NCBI GenBank assembly: GCA_026826555.1
Contig: JAKSZT010054396.1
Span: 13,533,200-13,597,199, forward strand
DNA from: Tolypeutes matacus
Lineage: Eukaryota; Chordata; Mammalia; Cingulata; Chlamyphoridae
Length of the DNA: 64,000 nt
Direction of reading: 5' to 3'
Shown here: piece after piece, positions 42,398 through 54,600 of the stretch
Layout: every line of letters starts with the position of its first letter
Position numbering within the stretch: position 1 is the stretch's first letter
Position numbers and translations under genes: made by a program
Notes under the pieces: model-generated
Told to the model about the DNA's origin: nothing
Seen by the model: only the letters and a program-made list of their open reading frames with translations
The model's database searches: none

Positions 42398-42543
42398 CAG
42401 AGGTTATTAAGCTTGGCTGCACTTTGGAGTCACTTGAGAAGCTTTTAAAAATTAAATCAGAATCTCTGGGATTGAAGCCCAGGTGACTATTTTTTAAAGC
42501 TCCCCAGGTGATTCTAATGTATAACCAAGCTTGAGAACCACTG
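42398..42543. mobile_element. hAT-Charlie MITE (MER5A-like)
   Basis: Starts 'cagaggttattaagcttgg' and ends 'ccaagcttgagaaccactg', inverted terminal repeats of this family. The internal 'aaatcagaatctctggga' and 'agctccccaggtgattctaa' blocks fit MER5A. Confidence 0.75.
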
Positions 42544-42559
42544 GACAAGCCCAATGTCC

Positions 42560-43670
42560 ACAGCTGGTGGGTTGCAGCGCCCACTCTAAAATTCCAAATC
42601 CAGGCAGAGTTGGGGGGAAGGTTCCTGGACCTCTTTGGTGCCCCACGAGGCAGCCTTGGATTCTTCCCTAATTGTCTTTCCCTGACTCCAGAACTTGGAC
42701 CCAGACAGCCAAAGCCCAGGAGGACACGGGTGACTCAGACACTTCCTGTTTGCTTGACCACAGAGACAAAGGGGATGGAAACAGCCTGGGCTGGGGGACC
42801 TGGAGGGAAGTGGAGGCTGGAGCAGTGGGGCTGGCCTGCCCTGAGAGGTGAGAGGTGGTGATAGCAGAGTGAAGCCACCGGCCTCAGTAGATGGAGACAA
42901 GGATGGTTTGTTGAGTGGCCAGGTTAGCAAAGGGAGGGAGGATTTGAGGCCAGCTTTTCTTGAAATGTAGGGTTTTCCTGAATCCTCGGGGGTGAGGTTC
43001 CACCTCTATGTCTGGTTCAGACAAAGCAGGCAAGCTGGGAGGCTGCCTGGGCCAGAGGGAGGAGCTCTGCCTTGGGAAACAAAGGTCCTGGGTCATCTGC
43101 CGCTGCCCCTCTGTGAAGCAGCGTGCAACTTGGAGTAAGCCCCTGGCATCTCCTGTGGAATGAGGAGGAACTGGGATAAGCTGGGCTCTGGTAAGTCCTG
43201 GGGTCCTAAGAAAAGCTATGAGCTCTCCCTGCTTGAGAGAGCACTGTGCAGCTTGCAGAGGATTTTTTGCTTATAGCATTTTGATTTCAAGTCTCACAAT
43301 AACCCTGAGAGGAAGGCAAGGCAAGTACTATTATTACCTGATTGCTATTGGAGGCCCTGATGACCAGAAAGAAGAAGAAAGGTGCTGGCCCAGAGTGTGC
43401 AGAAATGGGGACCCGGACCCTTCCTGGTGACCCCACTTGGGCAAGTCTCTTCATTGGATAGCAATTTGGGGGTTGTTTATGAAGAATCACACATGTTAGA
43501 ATCTTGACCTCCATCATCTCCCTGCTGGGAAAGGAATTTAGGAAAAAATCCTAAATTCAGAAAAAGGCTTGTTATACAGGAGGATGGGGACTAAAGTGAA
43601 TTTCCTATCAATGAGAAGTTAAACACAGCCCAAACACCCAGCAATGGGAAAATGTAGACCCAAAATTATG
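42560..43670. other. Intergenic sequence, no gene recognised
   Basis: No exon-like sequence or named repeat found. Chance frames up to 114 codons exist on the minus strand. Confidence 0.4.
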
Positions 43671-43675
43671 TATTA

Positions 43676-44235
43676 GCTACCTAATGTTGAGTAACAAAAT
43701 TACCTGGAAATTTAGTGGCTTAAAATAACAAGCATGCATTATTTCAGTTTCTTGTGCATCTGCAATCTGTTCACAACTTAGCTGGTGGCCTCTAGTTTGG
43801 GGTCTTTACAGGGCTGCCATCAAGGTTTGGGCTGAGGCTGAGGCATCTCAAGTCTCAAATGGGAGAGGATCCACTTCCAGCTCACTCTCAGGGCTGTTGG
43901 CAGCTCTCAGAACACGCTGCCTGTAGTGGGATATGTCAGTTCCTTGCCACATGGGCTTCTCCAGATGGTAGCTCACAACACACCAGCCAGCCGGCTTCCC
44001 TCAGAGTGATTCAGCAAGAGAGTGAGAAACGGTGAGCAAGACAGAGGGTACAGTCCTTTTGTAACCTAATCTTGAAGGGAAAGCTCTTCACTTTCGCCAT
44101 ATCCTTTTGTTAGAAGTAAGTCATTTCTAACATGAGTCACCCCAGCCCATGCTTAAGGGGAGGGGATTACACAAGCCTGAGAACACCAGGAGGTGTGTGT
44201 ATTGGGGGGAGTGGGGGGGCGGGGGACATGGTAAA
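43676..44235 (-). mobile_element. Ancient LTR-like repeat (MLT1-type)
   Basis: 'tttagtggcttaaaataaca', 'tgccatcaaggtttgggctg', 'gttccttgccacatgggctt' and 'agggtacagtccttttgtaa' appear in the usual antisense order of this widespread old repeat. Boundaries and the subfamily are uncertain. Confidence 0.55.
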
Positions 44236-44249
44236 GGCTGCCTGCCATG

Positions 44250-45165
44250 TAGTGTCTGTGAAATGTTAATGATCTTAAGTCCAATGAAGACAGCAGGACA
44301 CAAAACTTATACATGGGATGATCATAAAGGGAACAAAGAGGGGAAGAAATTCACACGTATGTACACCTGAAGACCAAAATGGGGTTTGGATGAGATAAAG
44401 TGCCTTTGTAAATTGCCTCTTGCTTTTCCACACACATACACATTAATGATTGTTTTTTTACTTTTTTTTCAATTATTCATTTTCCAAATTTAAGTAATTT
44501 TCTGGCCTGGGGCCAAGAGACTGGGTAGGAAGTAGACCAGCCCCTGCCTTTGGCCTTGGAGCCTGTCTGAGCTGTAAGAAGCTACAACTTCTCATGCTGG
44601 GACAGCCTCAGGGAATGTGTTGGAGGCAAATACTAATCACCTGTAATCTCATTGCATATTTGTAGGATTATTGGGAGCCTGAGACTCTGGCTTCCAGAGT
44701 GATCCTAAATTTGGCAGTGGTTTGGGGAGATGGGCATGGCAAGGAGTGGGAAGACAGAGGAAGTGAAACAGCCCAGAGAGAAAAGGGGAAAGTAGTTGGT
44801 ACAATGGAAAAACACCTGAAATATAGGGTCTTGGACTCTGGCTGCGCCAATCTCTTAAGTGGAACCTCAGTCAAACCTTAATTTCCTTGTCCATAGAATG
44901 AGACGAAAATAAGTAACATCAGACCTTCCTAATTCAATAGGGTTAAATGGGATTGAATATGCACATAAATATACTCTGTAAACTGTGAAGCCTTGAACCA
45001 ATGATGGGTTGTGTTTTTTTAGGGATTAAGTAGAGCAAACACATCTCCTTCTTGCCACTCAACTCCCAGCAGGAGGCAAGCCCTTCCCCAGCACCCAGGC
45101 CTCCCCCTGCCTGTCTCCCACATACGGAGCCACAATTCCATTCTCATCTCTAACTAGGGGAGGCG
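44250..45165. other. Intergenic sequence, no gene recognised
   Basis: No coding or named repeat signature apart from a weak MIR-like core near 44820-44960 ('ggacctcagt'-type wording is too degraded to call). Confidence 0.35.
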
Positions 45166-45765
45166 TTGAGTACACTTCCGTTAAAAAGAATGTGACTACC
45201 TCCATCTGGCACCACCCATCAAAACTGCAATTGACCCAGCAGTCCCACTTTTAGAAATATATATATATGCATACACACACAGGTATGAAATTCCATGTAC
45301 AGGGATATTCATTGTAGTATTCTTTGTGGGAACAAAGCATTGGAAAACTTTTTTTAAAGTTCATCCACAGGGGGCTACTTAGCTCTAGGGAGGAATGGTG
45401 CGAAGCCACTGATAAGAATAAGGCAGTGCTGGGAAACTGATCCAGAAGGATCTCTCAAATATATTTTAATATATATTATAAATGAGAACATGCATGTTGC
45501 CAAACAATACTGCAGTGTATGTCTCCACTAATGTAGAAAACCTAACAGAGCTCCCTCTATGTGTGTGAACCTCTATGTGTGTCGATGCAAAGGGAAAGCC
45601 AGGAGGGACACAGCCAGTTGTCAGAAGCGGCCACCTGGGAGAGGAGAGACAAGGGAAAGGGGCAACAAAAAGGGTCCTTGACCCTTTTTACTCCATGCCC
45701 TTTGGGATTGGTTGCCATTCATGTATTTTTTGTGTAGTTTTTAAAACATTTTTTAAAAACATATC

Positions 45766-46202
45766 TATGGTGGCTTAGAGTTATGTGCCCTAGAAAAAAC
45801 ATGTTCTTAATCTTAATCCTTTCTCGTGGATGTAAACCCATTTGTAAATAGGACCTTTGAAGATGTTATTTGGTACGTTGTGCCCAAACTGATGAGGGTG
45901 GGCCTTAACCCAATATGGCTGAAGCCCTTATAAGCAAAGGACACTGGTCACAGAAAGAAGCCACAGGGAGCAGCCAGAAGCTAGAAGCTAATGGAACCTG
46001 GAAGAGAAAGGAGAAGATGCCGCCATGTGCATTGCCACGTGACAGAAAAGCTTAGGAACCCCAAAGATTGCTGGCCAGCCAGACGATACTGACTCAGAGG
46101 GAACACAAGCCTTCTAGTTTCTGAAACTGTGAGCCAAGAAATCCCTATTGTTGAGCTGATCCATTGTATGGTATTTGTTTTAGCAGCTAGGAAACTAAAA
46201 CA
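45766..46202 (+). mobile_element. Solo LTR, ERVL-MaLR-like
   Basis: Begins tatggtggcttagagttatg and ends ggaaactaaaaca. The order of blocks ('aggacctttgaagatgttat', 'aagccacagggagcagccag', 'gtatggtatttgttttagca') matches the LTR at 17271-17745. The 5-bp duplication atatc is present at 45761-45765 and 46203-46207. No internal region is present. Confidence 0.7.
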
Positions 46203-46309
46203 ATATCCTAACAGTGGTTTTGTTTGCACAAGTGAATGCATTTGTCAAAGTCCATAGAAAGGTATGTTTAAGGTTTGTGTATTTCACTGTAAGTAAATTT
46301 TACTTCAGA

Positions 46310-46480
46310 GAGCAGACAGCAGCGCAAAACAATGGGGGAGGGGGAATAAATAAATAAATCTTTTTTTTAAAAAAAAGAAAAGATATTGTGTAACATTGTA
46401 TGATTCAAAAAATGAAAAGACAAACAAAAAAATGTATATGTATCCAGTACATTTAATTGAGAACTGTAAAAAAAAAAGAA
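46310..46480 (+). mobile_element. SINE tail plus L1 3' UTR scrap
   Basis: 'aataaataaataaatctttt' after a G-rich stretch is the tail of a DAS-type SINE. It is followed by 'gtatatgtatccagtacatt' and 'taattgagaactg', which equal the young L1 3' UTR seen at 21060 and 60520. Confidence 0.65.
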
Positions 46481-46749
46481 ACATACAAAATATAATGATA
46501 TATGTAGTGAGATGTCTAAGGTTGAAGTGGACTGGAGTTCTCAGCTTACTCTGAAATGCATCAAAAAATAAGATGGATAGAGGGACGGAGGAATAGATAC
46601 GCGAAAAAGCAAGTATGAGTAAGTATTAACAGCTGAATCGCAGGAGCTGGCATACAGTGTTGACTGTACAAGTCTTTCAACTTTTCTGTATGTTTGGACT
46701 TTGGGAGTTATCTTCAAAACCCAGAAGGCAAAAAGCTGTGAGCTTTGTT

Positions 46750-49700
46750 TCCGAGCCAGAGCCTACAGCAGCTTCCACATCAGCTGCATTTCCATAAAGC
46801 AGTGTTCCCACAGGCGGTGACTGGGGCTCTGGGGTGCAGACCCCCAGCACCCCGGGGTTTAGGCATCTCCCATATGAAGCCCTGAGATCATGGAAGCCCC
46901 TCGTCATGCCACAGGCCACAGAAGCTTTAGCCATCAGGGCTGTCTCCCCTTTGGGGCAGCCTCACCCAGAGCACCCTGATAAGCATCAGAGCTGGATTTC
47001 AACCTTGACGAGATAATGGTGACTAGGCCTTTTCTCTGCCAGGCATCGCGTTCAGCATTTATACCTATCATATTATTTAATGTTCACCATGACCCTACCA
47101 GCCAGGTGCTGTTATCAGTCTCATTTATCCATGAAAAAACAGGGCTCAGAGAAATCCTGTAAGTGATGGGTGGCCACACAGCTGGCAAAATGCTGGGCGG
47201 GGATTCAAGTTGGCATTTGCCTCCTGAGTCTTTGGTCACGACCACTGCTTTCTTCTACTGCACATGCCTCCTCTCTGTACCACCCTCAGAAGCTTCAGAA
47301 CTGGATTAACATACGAAGCCCCCCAACCCTGTCCCCAGGCACTGGGTTCTTTCCCCAACACTCCGGGAGCCATATGCCCACGTGCATGTGCACACCCACA
47401 CCCACACACAGGACAAACACCCCATGACCCACTGGAGGGCTGAACCAGCCCCACTTTTATCCCTGCAAATCCCTCACTTACAGCCCAGCATCTTCAGGGC
47501 TACTCTGACCAGCTTCCCCATTGACCACAAAACAGAAACAAACTCAACCTGAAATCCTCTGTAATAGGAACCCAGAGCTAGAAAGGACTTCAGACAGCAG
47601 GTAGCCAGCCTCCTTATTTTTCACAGAGGAGGAAATGAAGGCCCAGAGAGGGCAATGGCTGGCCTGAGGTCACACAGTGAGCCAGGACTAAACCTTGTCT
47701 CTTGTTCCTGGTTCCAATCCTGGGACTTGGCCCCTCTGCTCAGGGTGGGCAGGGCTGAGTAGGGCTTCGGGTATACCTGTGTGGGTGGATGAGGCTTAGG
47801 GACCCCCTGGAGGGGAAAAAGACCAGCCTCTAGGGCCAGGCAGAGAGTTGCTGGGCCCCACAGTGGCAGGCAGAAGGACCCTGAAGGAGCATCTGGCCCA
47901 ACGCTCGCCTCATGCAGATGGAGAGCCTCAGTCCCAGAGAGGGGGACATGCCTGGCATGGATCCCACAGTCAGTTCCTGACAAGACCAAGGCAGGACTCC
48001 AGTCTCCTGAATCCCAGGTGTCCTTCCCACTACTGTCTCCCTGATTCACTGGCTCCTACGGCTCCTGAGGCACAGGGAGGGCTGGGAAGGCCCAGTGAGT
48101 CCCTGAAATGCCCCTCTGCCAGTTTCCACGCCCCCCAGGGCCCCTCTGCCTGGGAATCTGAGTGCTCCCTGGGACCAAAGACCAGACGCCAGCTTTCACC
48201 GAGTCTGTTCCTGAAAGCTGAGAGCTCAGGCTATGGCCTGGGTCCTGCTGGCAGAGGCCCCCACTTCTGCAGCCCCTTAATGAGGGATGAGGAGTGAGGT
48301 TGGGGGCCCAAGAGCCACCCATTCTGCAACATACCTTTCTCCTCAGCCAGGGTCGGGCCTCCAGGGCCCTCAGTCCCGCTGCCCAAGGGAAAGGTCCTGC
48401 CCTGGCGGGGCCACTGGGAGCTCCAGGCCTCAGGCAGGGAGGGCCTAAGCCACCGTAGAGCGTGCATTATGGAATGGAGGGTCGGGGAGAGGGCCACCCA
48501 GTTCTGAGGCCACCATCCTTCCCACAGAGGCAGGCCTGGAGCCCATGGAGGAGAATGAGCCGCGAAAAGACTATGCTATGTCCAGGCATCCCCTCCTCAT
48601 GCAGCCCTGGCCATGCCAGGCTGACCAGGCCCCTCCAACATAAACATTGACCTCGGCTCGGCAGGAAGGGGGCATTTTTCAGAGCTGACATCAGCTCCTA
48701 AAGTTTTATAGTTCCTGCCTACCTGAGTCCAGAATCAGAGTTCCCCAGAGGCCCGGCTACATGAGGTGGGCAGCAGGCTCTGTGGGGTCAGCCTGCACCA
48801 ATGCAGGTAGCACACCACGAGCCTTAGAGAGATGACAGTGAGGGTGCTGGCCAGTGGCCTGATCACCCCTGAGGACCCCTTGCCTGGGCACTGCAGGACA
48901 GATACAAGAGAAGAGAAGATACCAAGCTCCCAGGTTCCCAAACACACCCCTGGGCCCTGGCTCATGCTGCCTCCTCTTTCTGGCATGCCTTCCCTGCTTG
49001 GCATCATCTAGCAAACTCCTACACATCCTTCAAGGATCAGGTCCAATACCCACGGCCCTTCTCCGCCAAGCCTCTGCAGCATCTGTGCACCCTTCAGTTG
49101 GAGCCTAGCTCCCCCGGTACAATGTTTAGAACCACCTCCCTATCCCTCTCCCTGCCCCTTAGGCCCCAAGATCTCGGGGCGTACAGGCCAAGCCACATTT
49201 TACTCTGGTCCCCAGGGCTTCTTGTAGTCCTTGGTGGGACTCAAAATGTTTGTGGAGGAAAGGATAGAGGACAGACAGGACATCTGTCATTAATTCCCCC
49301 ATTAATCCACCATGCATTTCCTGAGGGACCCGGCCCTGGCATCCACTTCCAGAAGCATTTCTGTCCCATGAATATGCCTGGGGAACCTCAGGGTTTGGGG
49401 AGAGGGAGCCTTGGTCCCCTCAGCACAGGCTTTGCCAGTGGAAGCTAAAGGAAGCCAGCCCAGCTCCCAGCTGGACCCCTCCGGGGAGGCTGGAGGACAA
49501 AGCAGCCTCCTGCCTGGGTCCAGGCCTTCCCCACAGGCCTCAGCAATCACTGGACAGTTGCCAGGGTGGCGAGGCCAGGGGGAACTCAGTGGGGAAATGG
49601 TAGAGGAGCTCTGACAGCCCAGACTGCAAGATGGATCCAGAAATATTACCAAGCTCAGAGCAGGGCCACCTCTGGCTGGTGGTCAGGTCCAGAAGAGGAA

Positions 49701-51440
49701 TGGTTTCTGAGCCGCACAGCAATACAAACCCACCCTTGCTGGGGCCCCAGAAACAATGCCTCCACTTCCCACCAAGGCTGAAACTGCTTCAGCAACCCTG
49801 CCTCAGGGGTTGTTAGAAAAATTAAATGAATCAATATGTGAAAACACCTAGCGCACAGGAAGCACTCAGTAAATATTAGCCATGTCTAGGCTAGTTAATG
49901 TAAATATTATTTAGATTCAACTCACGTTACTGAGTGCCACCTATGCACTAGGCAATGAGCCAGGCATACCCGTCTCCCAGGAGCTTACCAGCAGGGACGG
50001 ACAAGAGACACAGAGGCAGCTGGCATGGAAGTGCAGGGCTGGAGGGAAAAACCTGCAGCACCTAACCTGGCCTGGGTCGGTGGGTCCAGGAAGGCTTCCC
50101 GGAGGAGGTACTGCCCATACAAGACCTGAAGATTGAGTAGAAAGCGCTGTGAGCCTCCATGAGGCCCAGCTGAAGGCAGGGAGGCTGGAGGTTGAGTGAG
50201 GTGAATGAGGGGCTGCAACAGGGAAAAGGCCTTTCTGACAGGAGCAGTCGGCTAAGATGGGGTGGGGCAGTGCAGAGGTCACCACAGTGGGGGAGCAGGG
50301 ACTTGAGCAGCGAGGGTAGGGGAAAAGAGGTGCTGAGCCTCCAGGAGGGTATGTTCTAGCAGGAGTGGTGACTGAATGAATGAGTGAATCAATGAATGAA
50401 GGAGGGGTCCAAAGAGAGAAGGGCAAGGTGGAAAAACCAACTTTTACTTTCTACAGTGACTTTTCTAAGCAGCAGGGAGAGCTAGACCGGCATACAAACA
50501 CCAACACACAGCCGGTGCTTCTGGCTGCTAGTCCCCACCCCGCCACCCCGCCCCTTGGGCTTCCCAGGACTGAGGTGAGCTGAAGGTGTGGCATCAGCTG
50601 CAAGAGGCCAGGAAGATGGGGCCTCATCCACTCCTCAGCTACACCTCTGCCCTGGCTGGGGATGGACTGGATGGCCAGGGGTCAGGGCCCAAGCTCCCCA
50701 GGCAGCTGACTCAGGCCCCACTGGCCAGCTCAGCAGTCCTGCCTGGCCTAGTTGAATGGGGCTATTGAAATGCTTTGTTGGGGGGCAGGCCACAGACCAC
50801 GCCCCCAACCAGAGCCCTCGGCTGGCTGTGCTGTGGGCTCTCTACTTTCAGGGGACGGCACAGACCTTGGCCTCAGACAGAGCCAGTGCTGGCCACCAGC
50901 TGCCACTCTGGAGGAGCCTGGGACCAAGGACAACCCGGGTAAGCTAGCTAGACTGGCAGCAGAGAGGGATCCTGGTGGGAGGGAAGCTCCCTGACCATCA
51001 CAACATCCCCCAGCTGGGTGGGAGCTGGGGAGGAGAGTCTGTCCCTCTGCCCATGCCACGGTGTACAGGTGCGACTGCCTCAGAGGCTCTGGGGGTTGTC
51101 CGGCCTCCCCCAGCAGAATGGAGCTTCCTGGAAGCAGAGGTTGTTTCCTGTTAGACTGGGACTCTCTCAGGGTATGGGCTGGGTCTCCCCCATTAGACTG
51201 GGAGCTGGGGTAGGGTGAGGGGATGGTTTGGCGATTAGACCTGGTGCTCTCCAAGCCACACCGTTGTCTTCCTGTCAGGGTTTAACACCAGGAATCCTGC
51301 CTGGCATCCAGCCTTGGCCTCTGCTGGCAGGTCCCCCTCCCCTTCCCCCCGCCTCCCGGCTGTGGGCGGCCACCCCCAACAGAGCCAGTGCTTCTCCAGA
51401 CAAAGCTCCCCATACCATGCCCTGTCCTCCTCTCCTCCTG
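46750..51440. other. LCTL 5' flank, no other gene recognised
   Basis: GC-moderate sequence with MIR pieces at 47035-47210 (minus, 'cagtctcatttatccatga'), 47595-47700 (minus, 'ggaaatgaaggcccagagag') and 49790-49885 (plus, 'cacaggaagcactcagtaaa'). L2-like sequence lies at 48950-49140. Frames of up to 168 codons lack homology I can recognise and overlap on both strands. Confidence 0.45.
48950..49140 (-). mobile_element. L2-like LINE fragment
   Basis: 'ctggcatgccttccctgctt', 'caaactcctacacatccttc' and 'aaggatcaggtccaatac' are typical phrases of the reversed L2 3' end. Confidence 0.55.
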
Positions 51441-51508
51441 ACTTTTGCCCTCAAGCCCAAGGATCTGTCAGGTGTACTTTTTTCAGGTTTGGGAGAGGGC
51501 CGGGCACC

Positions 51509-51626
51509 ATGAAGCCGATGCAGGTGGATGCCCTTTGGTGGGTGCTACTGCTGGTGCCCAGGCTGGGTGCTGCCAGGAAGGGGGCCCCAGAAGAGGCCTC
51601 CTTCTACTATGGAACCTTCCCACCCG
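51509..51626 (+). CDS. LCTL: LCTL exon 1 (start codon, signal peptide)
   Basis: The ATG at 51509 follows gggcacc. Residues 1-39 include the leucine/valine-rich signal core [12 protein letters not shown] and end at TFPP. The split glycine codon (phase 1) leads to donor gtatgt. I see no TATA box close upstream, so the transcription start is not assigned. Confidence 0.93.
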
Positions 51627-54600
51627 GTATGTCCAGTCCTCTGTTGATCTGTCCATCTGTCTGTCAACAGGCAAGGGGTTTGGTGTTGTAGCCTCCCAAC
51701 CGGTAGGATGGGGGAGAAACTGGAAACATAACTCCACGTCACTTTTCTAGAATAAAAGAAGTCTTTAACAGATTTTTTAAAAGTTACTAAAATCTATACA
51801 GATAGTAAGTACTAATCAGAGGACAAATTATGCAAAAAAAAAAGGTTTTAATGTATCTCATCTTTCCCCACCAGACCCTCATGCTCCCACTCCTAGGAAG
51901 ACAAGGCCCTAGGGAGGCAGGCAGGGTGGGGGTAAGACACCTGCCTTTGGCCCTGGAAATACAGGCCAGAGCCCCAGCTCTCAGTGGGGAGCAGGAGGAG
52001 GCCTGGGGCCCAGCCTGGGGTCTTACTTGCAGGCTTCTCCTGGGGCGTGGGCAGTTCTGCCTATCAGACGGAGGGTGCCTGGGACCAGGATGGGAAAGGG
52101 CCCAGCATCTGGGATGCCTTCACGCACAGCGGGAAGGGGAAGGTGCCTGGGGGTGAGACAGCAGATGCAGCCTGTGACAGCTACTACAAGGTCCAGGTAA
52201 GTGATGGCGTGTGTGTGTGTGTGTCTGTGTGTTTGCACACACCTGGCTGCACTATTGGAGGAGTGCATGGGACCAGAGGGTGTGGGACCAGTGGTGACTG
52301 GGGCAGTGGAGGAGCCAGGAAGTAGAAGGAAAGGAAAGCAAGGCCCATGGGAGCCAGGGCCTTCTACCAGGCCATTGGGGGGGTTGGAGAGCTGAGGCCT
52401 CAGTCCCAGGGCCTATACCACAGTAGCCAGAACCCGTGGTCCCTAATGTGAACTGGCCCCTGTGGAGGGAGTGGGGACCCACTCATCCTCAGTCTCCTTG
52501 TTCAGCAGCATCCACTTTCTTCTCTGGATTGACATCTTGCAGGGATTCATCACCTAAGTTTATGGGAAACACCCGATGGACTTCTCAAAGTGCCCTCATA
52601 TCATGCATTTTTTAAAAAAGATTTTATTCATTTATTGCTCCCCCCACCTTGTTGTCTGTGCTTACTGTCTGCAGTCTGTGTCCATTCATTGTGTGCTCTG
52701 TTTCTGCTCATTTTCTCTTAAGGAGTCACCAGGAACTGAACCTGGGACCTTCCATGTGGGAGAGAGGTGCTCAATCGCTTGATCCACCTCCGCTCCCTGC
52801 TTTATTGTGTCTCTCATTGTGTTTCCTCTTTGTCTCCTTGTTGCATCATCTTGTTGCGTTAGCTTGCCGAGCCAGCCTGTCACTCCAGTTTGCTGTCTTG
52901 CTCTTCTTCTCTAGTAGGCACAGGGAACCGAACCCAGGACCTCACATGTGGTAGGCGGGCACTGACTCTCAGTATAGTCCCAGAATGAAGTGGGGGCAGG
53001 TGGCATTGCACCTATTGTAGAGATGAGGAGATGGCTCCTTTGTCACCCACCAGGAGTTGTGGATGGCAGTGAGCCTTGCCCCAGGGCCCTGAGCGTTTAC
53101 TCATTCCCTGTACTCTCTCCCAGCACCCAGGGCCTAGGCGACCCTGCCCTGCCTCCCCACCTCTGTCTATACAGGAAGACATCGCTTTGCTGAGGGAGCT
53201 GCATGTGGACCACTACCGATTCTCCCTGTCTTGGCCCCGGCTCCTGCCTACGGGCGTCCGAGGTAAGCTAGGGCAGCCTCTCCCAAGCCCAGGTGGGCCT
53301 CTTTTGGCCATGGCTGGCTTTGCAGGGAAGGAGTCAGCCAGGAACACAGCTGCCATCGGTAGCAGGTCTCACAAGTCCCACAGGTAACTGGTGCTCCCAG
53401 GAGTATCTGGACTACCCTGCTGAAGGTATCTTCAGGGCTGCAAAAAGCCACAAGGCCAGGAACGCTGCTCTTCAGAAGGCCAAGATCAAGGTCCTTTCTC
53501 ATTAAGTCCCCTTTTATTTCACCTACAGCTGACCAGGTGAACAGGAAAGGAATAAAATTCTACAGTGATTTCATTGATGCCCTTCTGAAGAGCAACGTCA
53601 CCCCCATCGTGACCTTGCACCACTGGGATCTCCCACAGGTGAGAGTTGGTGCAGGTTCAGCCTCAGCTGGAAGAAGCCTGGTTTGGGGCCTGGGGTCAAG
53701 GGGGGGCAAAGGCTGGGATCTGGACTCTGGCACAGGACCATAAGGTATAAGTGAGTGGAGGGAAGTCACGTTGGCTTAATTGGTATCTATAATTTTGAGT
53801 CAAGTGTGAATTTTGATGTTTTCCAAAACATTTGGAATAAAAACAAGCCAAAAACAAACACAAAAACAACAAAAAACTATAAGCCCCTTTGACTAAGATT
53901 TGATAACATGGCATCATTAACAACCTTGGTTAGTCTTTTTTCCCCAGTTTGAGCTGGCACCATATGCACTCATATATGAGCCCCCCATCTCACTCCACCA
54001 CAATTTCCATGAAGGTGCACCATGCTTAAGAGCACCACTGCCAAACGTCAGCATTCAAGCAGTTTTTTCATTCATTCAACAAGGCCCCAAGGAGATCATG
54101 GCCTAGCAGGCAGAGAAGCATGTACAACTTCCTGTGACCATGTGGACAATGCTGAATATAGGGTCTGGGGGTGGGGGTGGCATGAGAGTACAGAGAAATG
54201 GCTTCAGGGAGGTACTGGGGAGAAAGTGGAGTTCCATCAGTGCTTTGAAGGGTTTCAGTATAAGGTGGGAAGAAAGAGTATTTTGGTTAGAGGGAGCATG
54301 ACAAAAAGGCAGAGAGGCTGGACAAATGATTCTGTTAGTATGGGGAGAAGGCAGGAGAGAGGAAGGGTAGAGGTTAGAAGAGTAGGTTGGGCCCAGAGCC
54401 TGAAGGCCTCAAATGCCCAGCTAAGGTAGACTTCCGGGAAGATGGCGGACTAGTAAGACACGGCAATCTCTTCTCCAGAAAAATAGCTAGAGGACAAGCT
54501 GAAACAGCCCCGAAAAAGATCTTCTAGGGTTTAGGTCAGCAGGTGAAGGCTGCACACCACCCAGAGGAGAGAGGGACAGAAGAGGGAAATCGCGACTACA

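Larger units (their letters stand above)
45170..46735 (+). mobile_element. Old L1, 3' region, hosting later insertions
   Basis: Sense remnants: 'gcaattgacccagcagtccc' (45231), 'gggatattcattgtagtatt', then after the LTR 'tatttcactgtaagtaaatt' and after a second insertion 'acaagtctttcaacttttct' with 'ttgggagttatcttcaaa'. It is split by the LTR at 45766-46202 and by short SINE and L1 pieces at 46310-46480. Confidence 0.6.

Noticed and set aside
50748..51254. 168-codon minus-strand frame just upstream of LCTL
   Set aside because: Antisense to the LCTL flank, proline/serine-rich, no domain and no promoter evidence. A divergent transcript is possible but not supported.
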